Assembly: GCA_035235625.1 (NCBI GenBank)
Contig: CP141143.1
Span: 24,225,092 to 24,289,091 of the forward strand
Source of the DNA: Saururus chinensis
Lineage: Eukaryota; Streptophyta; Magnoliopsida; Piperales; Saururaceae
Reading direction: 5' to 3'
DNA: 64,000 nucleotides
Program-made: the position numbers and the translations under genes
Notes under the pieces: model-generated
What the model was told of the DNA's origin: nothing
Seen by the model: only the letters and a program-made list of their open reading frames with translations
The model's database searches: none
In this document: piece after piece, positions 30,270 through 42,449 of the stretch
How the letters are laid out: each line of letters opens with the position of its first letter
How positions within the stretch are numbered: the stretch's first letter is position 1

Positions 30270-31620
30270 AGTCATTGATATACTACCATTAGGACCCATA
30301 CATCCTTCCATATTTGTAACAACTAAGTAGTTTCTAATTTTTATTTTGAAGTGTATATTGATATAGCATATCAATGCATTTTTATGCTACATGCATGTGA
30401 ATAGAATTTCATTGCTTGCTTTTTTGTGAGTGGTGACTTTCAAAGCACATCAACGTGTTACAAAATGTAGAACCTATCTACTCCCTAGTTGGTGTAAGGT
30501 CACTTTCAAATTAAAATACTATGCACAATTCATGAACTGATTAAACCACTTAATTTGGTTATGTTTCAAATCAATGAACTGACTGCATCAAAGCCGAGAA
30601 CTCCAATTAAGTTTTACAACTATGTGCATACCTAATATGTTTTTATGGATAATACAAAATAGGGATGCTAGAAATATGAATGTTCTATCTTTCTTGGACC
30701 AATCTATTTTTGATGCATCACTAAGGATATCTATTAAATGGAAAATGTAGTACTAGACACAAAACATCATAGAACTAGCACAAAACTTCAACTATCATAG
30801 CATCCATCAACTAAGACTAACAAGTGATGAATGAAAATGATTGATACTAAACTCGTCTAATATATCAAATAATATACACTGAACTTTGTTGGATTACATG
30901 AATTATCTAAGCAATGAACTGCCCTTTGTCGGTAGCTCTAGGTCCCCCTTGTCCTTTTCCCTTTAATTAAATCTTCATATTTGCTCCAGTTTTGATGTTA
31001 TCGCTATCTATATATCAACTAGTTCCCATTCTTACACAACTCCCACTATAACAAAGCAGATTTTTTGCAGCAAAACCTTTTGACACAAATACAAATTTGT
31101 CCCAAAAAATCATATTTTATGACGAGTTTCAAAATTCGTAAAGAAGAGCTTTTGAAAAAAACTACAACATTATCAATGAAAAGCTTAATTCATCACAAAA
31201 ATAGCCAATTATTTGCCATTGGTAGTGCTATGTTTTGCACATTCATTTGCTTTAGACCACTGTCACAACTCAGTCCCAAATATCCTCCACCTTATCTTGC
31301 TTCTAATTTAAAAAGGGGAATAATTTTCCTCACTATCTATTTGCAATGAGTTAGACATTTGTGGCAAATAGTATTCATTTGTTCAATGAATTTTAGAACT
31401 TGTCCCAAATGGACTCCACTTTATTTTATTTCAAATATACAAGGAAATAATTTACCCGACTATCTATTTGAGACAAGTTATGAAATTTAGCCAAAAAAAA
31501 AAACATATTTGTGATGAATGGGCCATTTTGTGGCAAATGGTATTGAGTTTTGCAACGAATGGTAAAAATGGTTGCAAGCAATTTTTCTATTTTTTCCAAA
31601 TAAAATTAATTTAAGTGGCT
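30270..31620 (+). repeat. left arm of a 13.6-kb inverted structure
   Basis: Reverse-complement similarity to 42450-43880 runs through the whole arm. Anchors include TTAAGTTTTACAACTATGT, TTCTAATTTTTATTTTGAAG, ACTCCCACTATAACAAAG and AACTCAGTCCCAAATATC. At 31044 the arm contains CACTATAACAAAG, a CACTA-like terminus. Inside this point the sequence carries repeated TTGTCCCAAAT and GACAAGTT motifs, as in subterminal arrays. Outside it is family Y sequence. Confidence 0.8.
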
Positions 31621-31769
31621 TATTATTTTTTCAAATGGGTTTGTCACTGAATTTATACAATATAAATATATTTTTGGGTTTTCAAACTCATCACTAGTAG
31701 TTTTTTTGTTAAAAAAGAATTAAGATTTCCAACTCATAGAAAGGGAGGTGTTTTCAACAAGTTTAGAAG

Positions 31770-32620
31770 ACGATGTGTTATCTCATTCCCTTAAAGAGTG
31801 TGAATGACATTTATCTCTTCCACAAAGATTGAGGACAGATGGGATTAGTGGCTTTTTACAAGTTAATAAACCTACTTTTAATCATTCTTTGGATAAATAT
31901 GGTTAAATTAAGCCTACAAGTGGTTTCACTTACAAATCTGCTTGGAAATAATTAGAAACCAATCCCCTATGAGGCCATAGTCTATGTTAATCTGGTAGAA
32001 AAGCAGAATTAACAAGTATTCTTTAATTTCTTGGTTAGCCTTGCAAAATAGTTTACAACTCAGGATAATATGTGTAAGAGGGGTTTTTGTTTGGCCAATT
32101 TGTGATGCCTTTTTTGTGCTCATGCTGAGTGTTGAGATCATTTATTCTTCACATGCCTATATGTTAAGTATGTTTGGAAGATTGTTTTGGCAAACTATAA
32201 TATTCATAGGATTGTTTAGACTATCATGAAGAACTTAGATGACTCATGAATTTCATTGAGTGGAACACCCAAACAACTCTTCTTTTGAAAATTTTGTTCT
32301 AACATTTATTTTACTTTTGTTTAGGCAGAGAGAAATAGTTGTATCTTTATTGATAAAAGCATCTCTACAGAATTGGCTAAATCTATAACTCAGGTGCGTC
32401 TTATTTTAGCTACTTTTGGTCTCAAGTAAGCTATTTTCATCATTGATCATTCCTTGCTAATTTTTGGTTGGATTGATGGGTTATATTATGTCTTTTTGGG
32501 AACTGTTCATATTCCCTATTTTTTGTTTAGCTTTTGGTTTGTTCTTTTAGATGATTGGTTATACTTGTTGTTCCTTCTTTCTTTTACTTGATAAATATTT
32601 CAATTATAAAAAAAACAAAA
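31770..32620 (+). pseudogene. LINE (L1-type) 3' remnant with zf-RVT domain
   Basis: Frames on the plus strand read FHLQICLEIIRNQSPMRP, then SLISWLALQNSLQLRIICVR and later ERNSCIFIDKSISTELAKSI. This is the order seen in the zinc-binding reverse-transcriptase-associated domain and C terminus of plant L1 elements. Stops are frequent. An A-rich tail lies at about 32606-32625. The insertion interrupts the repeat sequence that resumes on both sides. Confidence 0.65.
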
Positions 32621-32629
32621 TGAAAAATG

Positions 32630-32960
32630 TAAAATCCGTGAGGGTTCTTCCTAGCCAGTGAAACGTCATTTCAAAACACTCTTGCACAACTCAACTAATT
32701 AAACTACTTCGTCTGGTCACGTTTCAAATGGCCTATTATCAAAACCACGGTCCCGGTCCTCAATTAAGTTTTACAACTATGTATGTACCTGACATGTGTT
32801 CCATTCAATATGCTAGGAAAGCTACCAAGAGATACTTAATGGTGACCCTATAACTTGAGTGGACAGGCCTTAAATAATAAGTATCATATTCAGCAACCAA
32901 TTAAGAACACATCAATTCTAGTTAACAATGAAAATCGGGCAATCTGCTTGGGCGCTTGAC
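32630..32960 (+). repeat. family Y, second-half copy
   Basis: Similar in the same direction to 52370-52760 and to part of the left arm near 30480-30640. Shared text includes TTCTTCCTAGCCAGTG, TTAAGTTTTACAACTATGTA, and ACACATCAATTCTAGTT at the end. Non-coding. Confidence 0.65.
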
Positions 32961-33744
32961 AGAGAAGGCAAACGAAGATATGAGCTCTCATCCACTCATT
33001 TGCATGGAATGCTATATTGATATTAATAAAAGTATTGATGACTATGGATACAGGTATGCATTGATGATATGCTTGATACTTATTGAAATGGTTACAAATA
33101 TCAATAAAAATTAAAAATTATCAAATTTGATAAGATATTATAATATAAATTATCTTAAAAGCATAATAGATGAAAAAAATTATAAGTGAACATATAACGC
33201 CAACATTAGTAATATGTGTTGGCTAGGAGAGGGGTTGAGTATGTGATTTTTAGATAAGAACACCTTCATAAGATTCTTGAATTCGACAGCCCATGGAACC
33301 GGGGCATGACCCAATCTCACACAAATGGAACTAACAAAATTAATTTAATTTTTTTGATATTTGATGGTAAAAGGGGACATGCAACCTACTTTTCTTCCTA
33401 AATTATGTTTGTCATCGAATCTATATCTGACAGGCCACTTAGGCAAGGCTCACTCTAATGCACAAAGTAACGGATCAAGATCCCGAGCTTTGAGAGCCGT
33501 CCAATCTCAATCCAATGGCACAAGTCGTCATACAACTTGCCTGCCCCCTGCTCTCATGCAAACATGACTAAAGAAACTAATTTTAATTTTTTTTAAAGAT
33601 TTGACGGTGCAAGGAGGCATGCAACCTCTGTGCTTGCCCCCCTAAGTTATGTCCACATGTCGTCGGATAGAAATTTGACTATCCAAGAGCCAAGGCTCAT
33701 GATGACTCACACAAATGAGAGTAAAGAAATTATAACTGTTGCAA
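32961..33744. repeat. imperfect ~240-bp direct duplication in non-coding DNA
   Basis: About 33319-33450 and 33557-33700 share CATGCAACCT, CCTAA(A/G)TTATGT, TCGTCGGAT/GTCATCGAAT and a GCCAAGGCTCA/GCAAGGCTCAC box. A related but weaker version occurs at about 50495-50680. It may be a short non-autonomous retroposon family. No coding region. Confidence 0.45.
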
Positions 33745-34501
33745 CTACATTTAAAATATATATTTTTAAATATATGGTATTAGTGATGGTTGTGACCAAG
33801 CCGTTAGTTGCGATGCTTAGGACTAAATGTCGCAACTAATATGCTTAGTTGCTATGCTTTTACATAAGCGTCACAACTATAGTTTTAAAAAAACTAATAT
33901 CAGGTATTTGTGACGCTTATGTCAAAACTAAGCTTATTTGTTACGACGTGTATCCTAAGCATCACAACTAACTGTTTTAGTTGTAATGCTTAGTCATAGA
34001 GGTTTCAACTAGTTTTAATTTTTTTTGCTAATATAAGGTATTGGCATACTTTTGTTTAAGCACCTCAAATATGTCTCCTAATTGTGATGGTTAAATATAA
34101 GCAATGTAAGTAGTAAATAAATAAAATTTATTTTATACATTTTTAAAAATAATAGTATTTACAATGCTTTTATAAAAGTGTCGCAAATAGTACCACTATT
34201 TGAGATGCTAATACAAAAGCATCACAAATAATGTTACCTATTTGCAATATTTAATCATAAGCGTTGCAAATAGTACATAAAAAATTCTATTTATATATAT
34301 TTTTTAAATATAAGGTATTTGTGACACTTTTGTTTTGAAAAAAACCCGTTGTAGATAGGGCTTCCATTTGCGACACTTATGATAAAGAGTTGCCAATACA
34401 TTTTTTTGCAATGCTTTTATAAGCATCTTAAAAAATAATTTTTAGCAACGCTTTTTATTGCAATGCTAATAAGCACGTTGCAAAAAGTCCTTTTGTTGTT
34501 G
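33745..34501. mobile_element. CACTA end with subterminal array
   Basis: There are dense alternating motifs of the TTGCGATGCTTAG/AAGCGTCACAACTA kind in both orientations. The right end GCAAAAAGTCCTTTTGTTGT is a close relative of the inward part of the right CACTA-like terminus at 43140-43164. The final CACTA bases have mutated (GTTGAC). The partner end was not located. Confidence 0.6.
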
Positions 34502-36055
34502 ACTCTAGGGTTTGGACTTTTGATACATATGATTATAAGTATTTTCTATACGGTGATTATCAAAGGATTTGTTATGAATTGTGAGTGATTCTAATCCATG
34601 CTGAGTATTGAAATTGCATGTGCTATGGTGTCCCTTTGATGGAAAATTCGTTGCAAGTAGTGTATACCTTTCTTTCTTAAGATTCCCTATTTTTTATTTC
34701 CTAAGCACACCTAGAATGGCTAAGGCTAAACTGCTTTGATACCTTCCAATGGGCTTTCGATTTGAATTGATTTAGAGTCTCTGGCATCGAGTTTTGCAAT
34801 TTTGTTTTCAACTACATAGGTTTTTTAGAATTATTTAATAATTTTCAAAATTGAAAATTCTAACTTTTTAGAAATCAGCTTGGCTCCATAATTTAACTTC
34901 ATTAACTTTCTCATTTGATTCGGTTCAAACTTTCGTGATCACCTTTAGGTTGGGAAATATTTTACCCAAAAATAATTATCAGTTGCGATGATGAAATTAG
35001 GTCTTTGAACTTTTGCTTGTAGAAAGGTAATTAACCTGTGCATGAATTTGAGGTGATATGCTTATTTTTCAAACATGTTTTCCCACTGTCATATATATCA
35101 TAGGGTGGGAATTGGATTATTCCTGTTTAGATAACAAGATTAAAATTGTTAAGTTTTATTTGTGCTGAATAGACAAATGAGGAATTAGTCTAGAGCAGCT
35201 TAGGAGGACTTTGGAGGCACAATATTGAATGCCATTATTACCATTGTCATATGTATACATGTGGTTTAGGATGTAGCCCTTTAGGTAAAAGGTGTATGGG
35301 TAAAGTGGAAAATTACTATTTATTTTTGTAAATTGGGGTATGGTTTACTTAACTATGGTTAGGAGGCAACACTACCTTCATGTTTATTTTCTCGCTCACT
35401 ATATCTATTGTTATGATTATTTTTTTAGAAAGCATGTTTGTGAATTAGTGTGTAAGTGTAATAGCTATTTTATGATTAAGTCTAATCTAAGGGGTTAGAG
35501 ATAATTATAAAAATTTGGATAATTTTTAATAGGTTTTTAATAGATAAAATCTCCGTATATGGGTAGAGCTCGAAGAAATGAGTGTAACAAATCAAAGAAT
35601 GCGCAAAACGGAAAATAGGATTGAAAGTTACAACCTCGGGAAGAATTCCACATGGACGGGATTAACTTGAAAATAGTAGGATAAACTACTTTAAGTAGTC
35701 TAGTATCGAAGGGCTCATTGATACGAGCTCAACGATATGTGCATCTAAAGATAAGATTTAACAAAATAGAAAAAAAGAGATGGCACGACTCACGTAGTGC
35801 AGGCGTGACTCTTACTACGCGCGTTTCAGTGGGCATCGCCTCCGAAACTAGTGGCAATGCCAAAACTAGCAGCATGGCGCCGCAGTTTTGGCGCGCCAAA
35901 CCCTATATAAGGGATTTGAGGTGTTTTTTTTCAAGTCAGAACTTCATTTTCTTTGTTTCTAGTCATTCTAACACTAATTTAGTCTGTTCAAAAAATGTTC
36001 TTAACTAAATCAAGCGTGCTCTATGCAATTGAGGGTCAATTCTTTGATTTGGCAA
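34502..36055 (+). other. probable LTR-retrotransposon-derived DNA with promoter-like box
   Basis: No coding sequence is present. At about 35780-35910 a short GC-rich stretch (GCGCGCCAAACCC) is followed by TATATAA (35904-35910), GGGATTTGAGG and a pyrimidine-rich leader. This is the layout of the promoter region of a plant LTR. Boundaries with TG and CA were not found, so this is a tentative call. Confidence 0.35.
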
Positions 36056-36059
36056 CCAT

Positions 36060-36480
36060 ATAAGGGATAAATGTTCTAAAATAAGAAGAGGCTGTGCCTG
36101 TCGCCCTCGAGCACCAAAGGAAAAGAAGTGGCCAGAAGCAAGAGGGGTCTCCATTGTCGGGCCACAACGAGAGAAGTGGCTTGGAGTAGGGGAGGCTCTG
36201 TTCTCCACCAAAGGGCCACATAGTGAGAGAAGCATCCCTGGGGTAAGGGGAGGTTTTGTCCACAACTTACAAGCGCGGAAAGAATAAAGTGTCTCCAGGT
36301 AAGGGGATATTTTGTCCGTCACCTTCAAGCACAAAACGTGAGAAGCGTCTCCGGGTAAGGGGATATTCTATCGATTGACTATGGGTACGAAAAGCGAGAA
36401 GCATCTCTGGGTAAGGGGAAGGTCTGTCCGTCGCCTACGGGCGCATAGAGAAGGATGTTCCAAAGCTAGAGGAGATTATG
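36060..36480. repeat. degenerate tandem repeat with GGGTAAGGGGA boxes
   Basis: Units of roughly 55-65 bp contain GAGAAGCGTCTCCGGGTAAG, then GGGATATT(C/T)TGTC and CGTCGCCTA(C/T)GGGCGC, in increasingly eroded copies. It follows the promoter-like box above and may be part of the same retroelement's untranslated region. Confidence 0.55.
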
Positions 36481-36889
36481 CTCGTCATTTCCAGATTGAA
36501 AGAATGACACCCTAAGGAAACAAATAACTTTGAATGTCACTATTTTCGAAACTATAGGGGAGTTAGCATTTCTGACCTTCTGTTTTAATATAAGTATAAG
36601 AATATGTAGGTATCCTAAGTAGTTAACTTAAAATGTTAAATGACTTATATGCATGTGCATCTTAATTAGTGATATTAATATACTAATTAAGATATATGAT
36701 TTGTTATGATATGATGTATTCTGATATGTTCTAATTTAATTTTCTTTGATATGCTCTACTTTGATCTAATTTGCTTAGAAATGCTCTATTTGATAAGATA
36801 TGATATGAAATAATCAGATAAGATTTGATATCATCTGATGTGATCTAATCTGTTCTATTGTGTTCAATAAGATGCGTAATTTCGTTGAT

Positions 36890-37140
36890 TTGTTAGCTTT
36901 CGTTTAACTCTAATGATTTATGAGATTTTCTGCCTGACTCTAATAATTTATGAGATTTTTCGTCTAACTCCTATGATTTATGAGATTTTTGTGCGACTCT
37001 GATAATTTATGAGATTTTTGTGCGACTCTGATGATTTATGAGGTTTATGTCTTGACTCCAATGATTTATGACATTTTTGTCTGATTCTGATGATTTATGA
37101 GATTTTCAACCAACTCTGATGATTTATGTGATTTCAGTTT
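36890..37140. repeat. tandem array of ~35-bp units
   Basis: Seven to eight head-to-tail copies centre on GACTCTGATGATTTATGAGA, each followed by TTTTTGT(C/G). Copies differ by a few bases and small length changes. Spacing is not conserved enough, and spacers are not unique, so this is a minisatellite. Confidence 0.85.
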
Positions 37141-37853
37141 AATTCCGAATGATATATTTGGATATAATGAAATATATATTTTAACATATATTGATTTTAT
37201 AATGCATGATGCATGTAATAGCTGTTAAGTAGAACTACATTCAAACCTGATCATATTAAAATAATATTATAAATATTATCCAATACGTACGTAGACAACC
37301 AATAATAAGATAACATTGGCCAAATCTAAATTAATGATAAATATATGTTTTATTTTGGCCTATGCATGGTGAAACTTTGAAGCTTCGTTGTGCTAGCGAC
37401 AGCTATATGTGGGTAAGGTCAATGAACTGGTCAAAAGAGATCTAATCAATGACTATTATAAGCTTTATATGCATTGAAGCAGGAGCGGATTTTTGTTACC
37501 CACCCTATATAACTCTGCCAAGATGATGCTCTGTGATGATTATGATGAACTTTCTTGTGGTGATTATTTGTCATAATTGATGAATTTAATATTAAATTTT
37601 GCTCAATTGCAGCCAAAATTGATTGCAGTCTCAAACAAAGTTACTTTTGTTAATCGGAAAGCATTTCTTTATCCTAGATTGGCCCATGGAAAGTCATGGG
37701 ATGAAGTGAGTTCTCATTCACCTTTTTTTATTTTTGAAATTGACTTCATTCACTGAATTAACACATGATGATAGTTAAATTTCATATTTTCTAAATATAA
37801 TGAAAATAATTTCAAGTTTGAGCAGATGGTTTATTATATTTCATTATTTTTAG
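37141..37853. other. gene-free stretch before the PP2C fragment
   Basis: Contains a TTGCTCAATTGCAG intron-acceptor-like site near 37600-37613 followed by about 100 bp that could be a second eroded exon. The translation was not recognisable, so I do not call it. Confidence 0.3.
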
Positions 37854-38210
37854 GTAACAAGATCTATTGGTGATATATATTTGAAAAGGGCTGAATATAA
37901 TAGAGAGCCCTTATATGCCAAATTGAACTAAGGGTGCCCATCCTAAGTGTTGAACCCTCAATTTATGTGCATCCCCTTGAGCCACGTGATCATTTTGTGT
38001 TTTTTGCATCTGATGGGCTATGAGAACATTTGAGCAATCAAGATGCATTGGACAGGGATTAAGGAACTTATTGGACTTCAACTTTTGATTCTTGTACATA
38101 GAGGGAAATAAGCTTAGATTGAAGAGCTATGTAAGAGATATGTGGAAATTTGTACATATCATTCGTACACAAACAAAAAGCGTTACTTGTGACCATTTTA
38201 GTGGTGTTGT
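37854..38210 (+). pseudogene. PP2C protein phosphatase (clade D-like) fragment
   Basis: Directly after a TTTTTAG acceptor at 37847-37853 the frame reads [20 protein letters not shown], then a shift, then [20 protein letters not shown] and DGL with a stop in place of the expected tryptophan, then EHLSNQDALD. In intact plant clade D PP2Cs this block spans a metal-binding aspartate region (the FASDGLWE motif) and follows an intron at this same place. Traces of the last motif may lie at about 38170-38210 (CDHFSGVVLIST). The remaining exons are missing. It sits inside the repeat complex between CACTA ends and is probably a transposon-carried gene piece. Confidence 0.7.
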
Positions 38211-38519
38211 ATTAATTTCAACACATGATGTATTAATTCCAATGTAACAAATATTGTTACCATGAAAGTAAAAGGAGTAATTTTTAAATTAATTTCTTTC
38301 ATTGAATTAAGAAAAAATTATCATACCATAACCGGTCCCAATATGTGGGAGTAGTCGGTACATAGGTTCGAGGCCTAAGAAGAGGGGAAGGGGTGAAAGG
38401 TGCATTAGCTGGAGTTTTGATATAATTGATCAAATTTATTTCATATTTTTAATTTTAAATTAAAATTTTAACTACACATTTATAATGTCTCAATAAATAA
38501 TTAAATAAGTAACTAATAT

Positions 38520-38958
38520 TTATTTAATATTTTTCAATATTTTTAGCGACGTATGACTTATATGTAGCTAAAATATAAACTATTAGCGACATAAACCAAC
38601 AAACGTCAATACCATTCAACCAAATAGCGACGTATACCTCCTATCGACATTAGCGACGTATGCATTAGCAACATATAAGTATACATCGTTAATATTACTT
38701 ATTTGCGACAAATATGTATCTATCTCTAATGAAAACTTAATAGCGACACATAAATGGATATTAGTGACAAATATATATGTCGCTAATAATGAATATTAGC
38801 GATGATTTTTGTTATTCGTCGCGAATTAGCAATTGCGATTGTAGTTTTTTCGACGTTTATAGCGACCCATTTTATACGTCGCTAATACCTATTAACGAAG
38901 TTTGTAATATTATTAACAACATATAATTATGTCGTTATTAATCTATTTTGTTGTAGTG
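38520..38958. mobile_element. CACTA end with TAGCGACGTAT-type array
   Basis: Ends in TTTTGTTGTAGTG, the reverse complement of CACTACAACAAAA. About 400 bp of alternating TAGCGACGTATG/ATGTCGCTAAT motifs precede it. The left terminus of this element is not recognisable in the window. The PP2C fragment lies just inside this end. Confidence 0.75.
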
Positions 38959-39043
38959 ACATATGATGTTTTTTTATATAAGGAATAAAATTTTTAATCC
39001 GAAATTTCTGGACCCTGGCTCAGGTCGAGGTCAGGGTGTTACA
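38959..39043 (+). other. possible right end of a Gypsy-type LTR
   Basis: The text GGACCCTGGCTCAGGTCGAG and the end GGGTGTTACA resemble the 3' ends of several plant Gypsy LTRs. It directly follows the CACTA end, which would have inserted within the LTR. No left part was matched with certainty. Confidence 0.35.
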
Positions 39044-39489
39044 ATAAGTAACTTTTTAGGCATACCCACGAGTGTTTTTTCTATTACATGGAGTTTCCAC
39101 CACGTATACTTGTTCATACAGATGCCTTCTAGTATACTGATGCTTAGTGTTGGGAGGATTGAGAGCACATAAGAACAAATACTTGTTGCTGTGAGATGAG
39201 CAGTTTGTTGTTTTATTTCTAAAGGACGAATGTAATAATTTTATTGTCCAAGTGGCAGTCTTTTGGTACTTCTGGATTTATGGTTTTATTTAATTTGAGA
39301 CTAGTTATTGGTAATTAATAATTATCATCAAGTGGGCCATGTGGCATTTTGTGTCGCGACCTTGCTCTAGGGGGACCTTCTGGTAGGGGATGACAAAAAA
39401 GACTCTCATAGGTGCATCACCAATGCCCTATGCTCCTGCATCACCCTCCATGCTTCGGTTCCCATTAGCCCCATGCCTCCATATATGTT

Positions 39490-40300
39490 AAACCAACGTG
39501 GATTGAATCATTTTGTTAGTGACCATGAAAGGTCGTATTGAACGATACCATGAATCATTTTGCCAAAAACTAGACCTATTTTGGCAAAGACTCAAACTTG
39601 GTACTTTCTGTGTGTTCGAGTTATACACCAACCAACTGCACCATTTATTTGATGGGACTTCATACTCGAACATTTTATTTAACCTCTTTATCTTCAATAA
39701 AAAACAGTAGTATATAACATTAAATGGGAGTGAAGCCCAAATAATTTACATAGAATTAACTATAATACTGCTACTCCTAGGGTCCTATGGGCAATTCACT
39801 CATGCGTTTGACTTAAAGCCTTTTGCATGTCCTATGTTAATAGCTTCATTTGATTTTTTAAAATGAACTAAAATTAATTCATTTTGAGAAACCAAATAGA
39901 GCTAATAATTTAGGACAGAGGGAGTATACGTTTTGTAGGCCCACATTTATAAATATATTAATTTATTATTTATGAAAAAAATTAACTACGGTTCATTTCC
40001 AATATGTGCACCCCCAATAGAAGAAATACATACAATTGCTTCACATATAATAATTAATACAATTAAAATTTTAAATATTTTTGCTTAATATACCACTAGT
40101 ATTTAATTTTATCTATATTATTATTATTATTAACTAATATATTTAAATTCACTTAAAACCTTTTCTATGTATAAGTGTTATATTGATAATTTACAAGTTA
40201 TATAATTTTTAAGATGTATAAGAGTTTTCACGCTCGTCTCTATGCTGACCCAATATATCATGATACTTGTTAAACTAGGGAATTGTTTAAATTTTCCATG
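39490..40300 (+). repeat. family Y, first half, copy 2
   Basis: Direct-orientation counterpart of 29480-30264. Compared with that copy it carries an extra Stowaway-like segment at 39829-39924, showing that the MITE arrived after the copies separated. Confidence 0.65.
39829..39924. mobile_element. Stowaway-like MITE inside family Y copy 2
   Basis: Left end GTCCTATGTTAATAGCTTCA, right end CTAATAATTTAGGACAGAGG then GAG and TA. About 96 bp. The CTCCCTCC tip at the left is missing. Absent at the matching place of copy 1 (near 29900). Confidence 0.6.
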
Positions 40301-41869
40301 GCAATGTGAAAAATATTGACTTTAACCCTTAGATCATCTTAGCATAATAATTTCTATTGTAAATGGAGTTTAGGTTTGAAAACCTTGATATTAGAAAGGA
40401 GATGGAAAATACTTCAAAATATCACCAAGAACGTGTGAATTGGAGTTCAAACATGTACTCTGAATGGTTGCATCGGTAAAATTTGATTTTATTATCGGCA
40501 AGCACTATCAATTATATAAATGCCCAATTTAAGAATTAATCCAAAGGACTTAGAAACTGCCTAATTTGACAATTACATAACTGAAGTCAATTCTTTCTCT
40601 CTTATAAATGTCATTTAACACCCATTAAACTCCCATTTCTTAAAAAAATTTCACAAACTCAAGAGGGAAAAATTCAAGGCCATGTAAGGAAAGATTTTGA
40701 GTTCATGAAAATGTCAGATTGCTAAATCTCAAGTTGATTATGATCGAAATAAAAAAGAAGCATGTTATGCATGACAATAGGGTTTGAGGGATACACTATG
40801 GACATGGATTTATGGTGTTGTGTTTAAATATTTTATAGATTAATTATTTAACTATAGACATAGAAATCATGAGTTAAATTCATAGAAATCATGAGTTAAA
40901 TTGGTATGATTATGCTGCTAAGGACAATTAATTACTTGTATGGACAAGAATTGGGGGTTTTATGTATGAATCTATGTTTATAAAGAGTATAATGACTACT
41001 ATATATTATTGGGTTTTATGTACTTGACATAGCACTAATATGGGGATTAGTTTATTCTTTTGCACTAGTTGTTGATGCCTCTAGTGGCAGGGTGCCGATG
41101 GTTAAGAAAAGATGAGTAATTTTTGGCATTGACACATAGGGATGCATCGGTGTTGTATTGGATATTGGTTGGTTTCCAACGAGTTGATAAGGATGTGGGT
41201 AAATAAGACTTAACATAGCTTTTTCACTATTGTCAGAGATGAACATGTCAATGGAAGTGTCAATGCCTATTGACGCTAGCATTGATACTTTAGTGGGATG
41301 ACTAGTGGTAGTTCAATATGTGATTTTAGAATGATATTTTCTAGGGCCATTTGTAGGTTAGGAGTACCAAGGGTCTCGGTGGGCTCCAAGAGTGGGCCTT
41401 TTCAGCCACGTAGAGGAATTATAGCTTAAAAAGAGGCATATTCCGTCTCACCTAAGATATAAAAGGGATGTTAGACAATATTACGAGTGACAATATCTCC
41501 CTAAGTTTTACAATGAACTATCCTGACAAACTAAATAGATAAAATAAAAAACCAAAGAAAATTTTAAACACATGACTGTGGACTGTCTTTTGTCAAAACT
41601 TTCAACTGTCATGCATTAGTTAAAAGGTTTACAATGTTAGAGAAAAAGGTGGTCGTCAAAATTGAACATTACGATAGTTGACAGTCATGACATTTGACAA
41701 TTGATAGTCGCATGTTGAAACAACCAACAATTGACAATTGGGACAACCAATAGTCAACAGTCGATAGTTGACAGACGCATGTTGAAAATTTACTTATTTT
41801 TTATTTTATCTATTTAGTTTATTAAGATAGTTCATCATTAATACTTAGGGAGATATTGTCACTTATAAT
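40301..41869. other. gene-free stretch
   Basis: No coding region. Shows a 21-bp direct repeat (ATAGAAATCATGAGTTAAAT) near 40860-40905 and, at about 41640-41780, a cluster of TTGACAATTG/CAACAGTCGATAGTTGACAG-type short inverted words. Confidence 0.35.
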
Positions 41870-42449
41870 GTTGTCTCATATCCCCTTTATTGCAATATAT
41901 TATATATCTAATTGTCGACTGTTAGTATGATGTTTGCTTAGTGTTAGAAAAAACTCAAAATCAAGAAAAAATAAAATTTACTCTTGGTTTTGAGTAGTTT
42001 AATATGTTTACAAGTCCATTTTTTAAGATTTGAGGTTGTAGAGAAAAAAATGAATTCTTAATAGCTCCACCAGCTAGTTTGTGACCGGCCTTGTTAGATT
42101 ATGGGAGGAAGGAAGAGGAAGCGACCAAGGAGGAAAATAAGAGGAGGATAAAGAACAGGAGAGGAGGGAGGAGGAAGAGGAGGAGAAGGCATATGGAAGG
42201 TGAAGTTGTATAAAATGGAGCTGGCGGCGAAGACGACGAAGTTGGCAATAGAGGCGGTGATCGGTGGCAGAGGTGGTCGAGCCCGTGGTAGAGTCGAAGT
42301 TGGAGCTGGCAGAAATGAGAAGTAGTGGGGTTGGTGAATTTATAAGGAAGAAAATGGGAAGGGGGTACATATTTGAGATAATTAATGCTACATATATAGT
42401 GGTTCAAATTTTCATAGGGCCATTTTGTGTATTACGTGAAAATATGAGA
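41870..42449 (+). repeat. direct repeat unit shared with 49740-50460
   Basis: Both copies share TTCTTAATAGCTCCAC, CTAGTTTGTGAC(C/T)GG, TTGTTAGATTA, a purine-rich GAGGAGGA tract, then a GCAGAGGTGG segment and CATTTTGTGTAT. The copies are diverged, and both continue into the arm-type sequence with GACAAATTTGT motifs. Confidence 0.7.

Noticed and set aside
36890..37140. Regular 35-bp repeats that could suggest a CRISPR array
   Set aside because: There are no unique spacers, repeats are adjacent and diverged, and the host is a plant.
38360..38380. GGTTCGAGGCC as a tRNA B box
   Set aside because: No A box or closing stem at a suitable distance.
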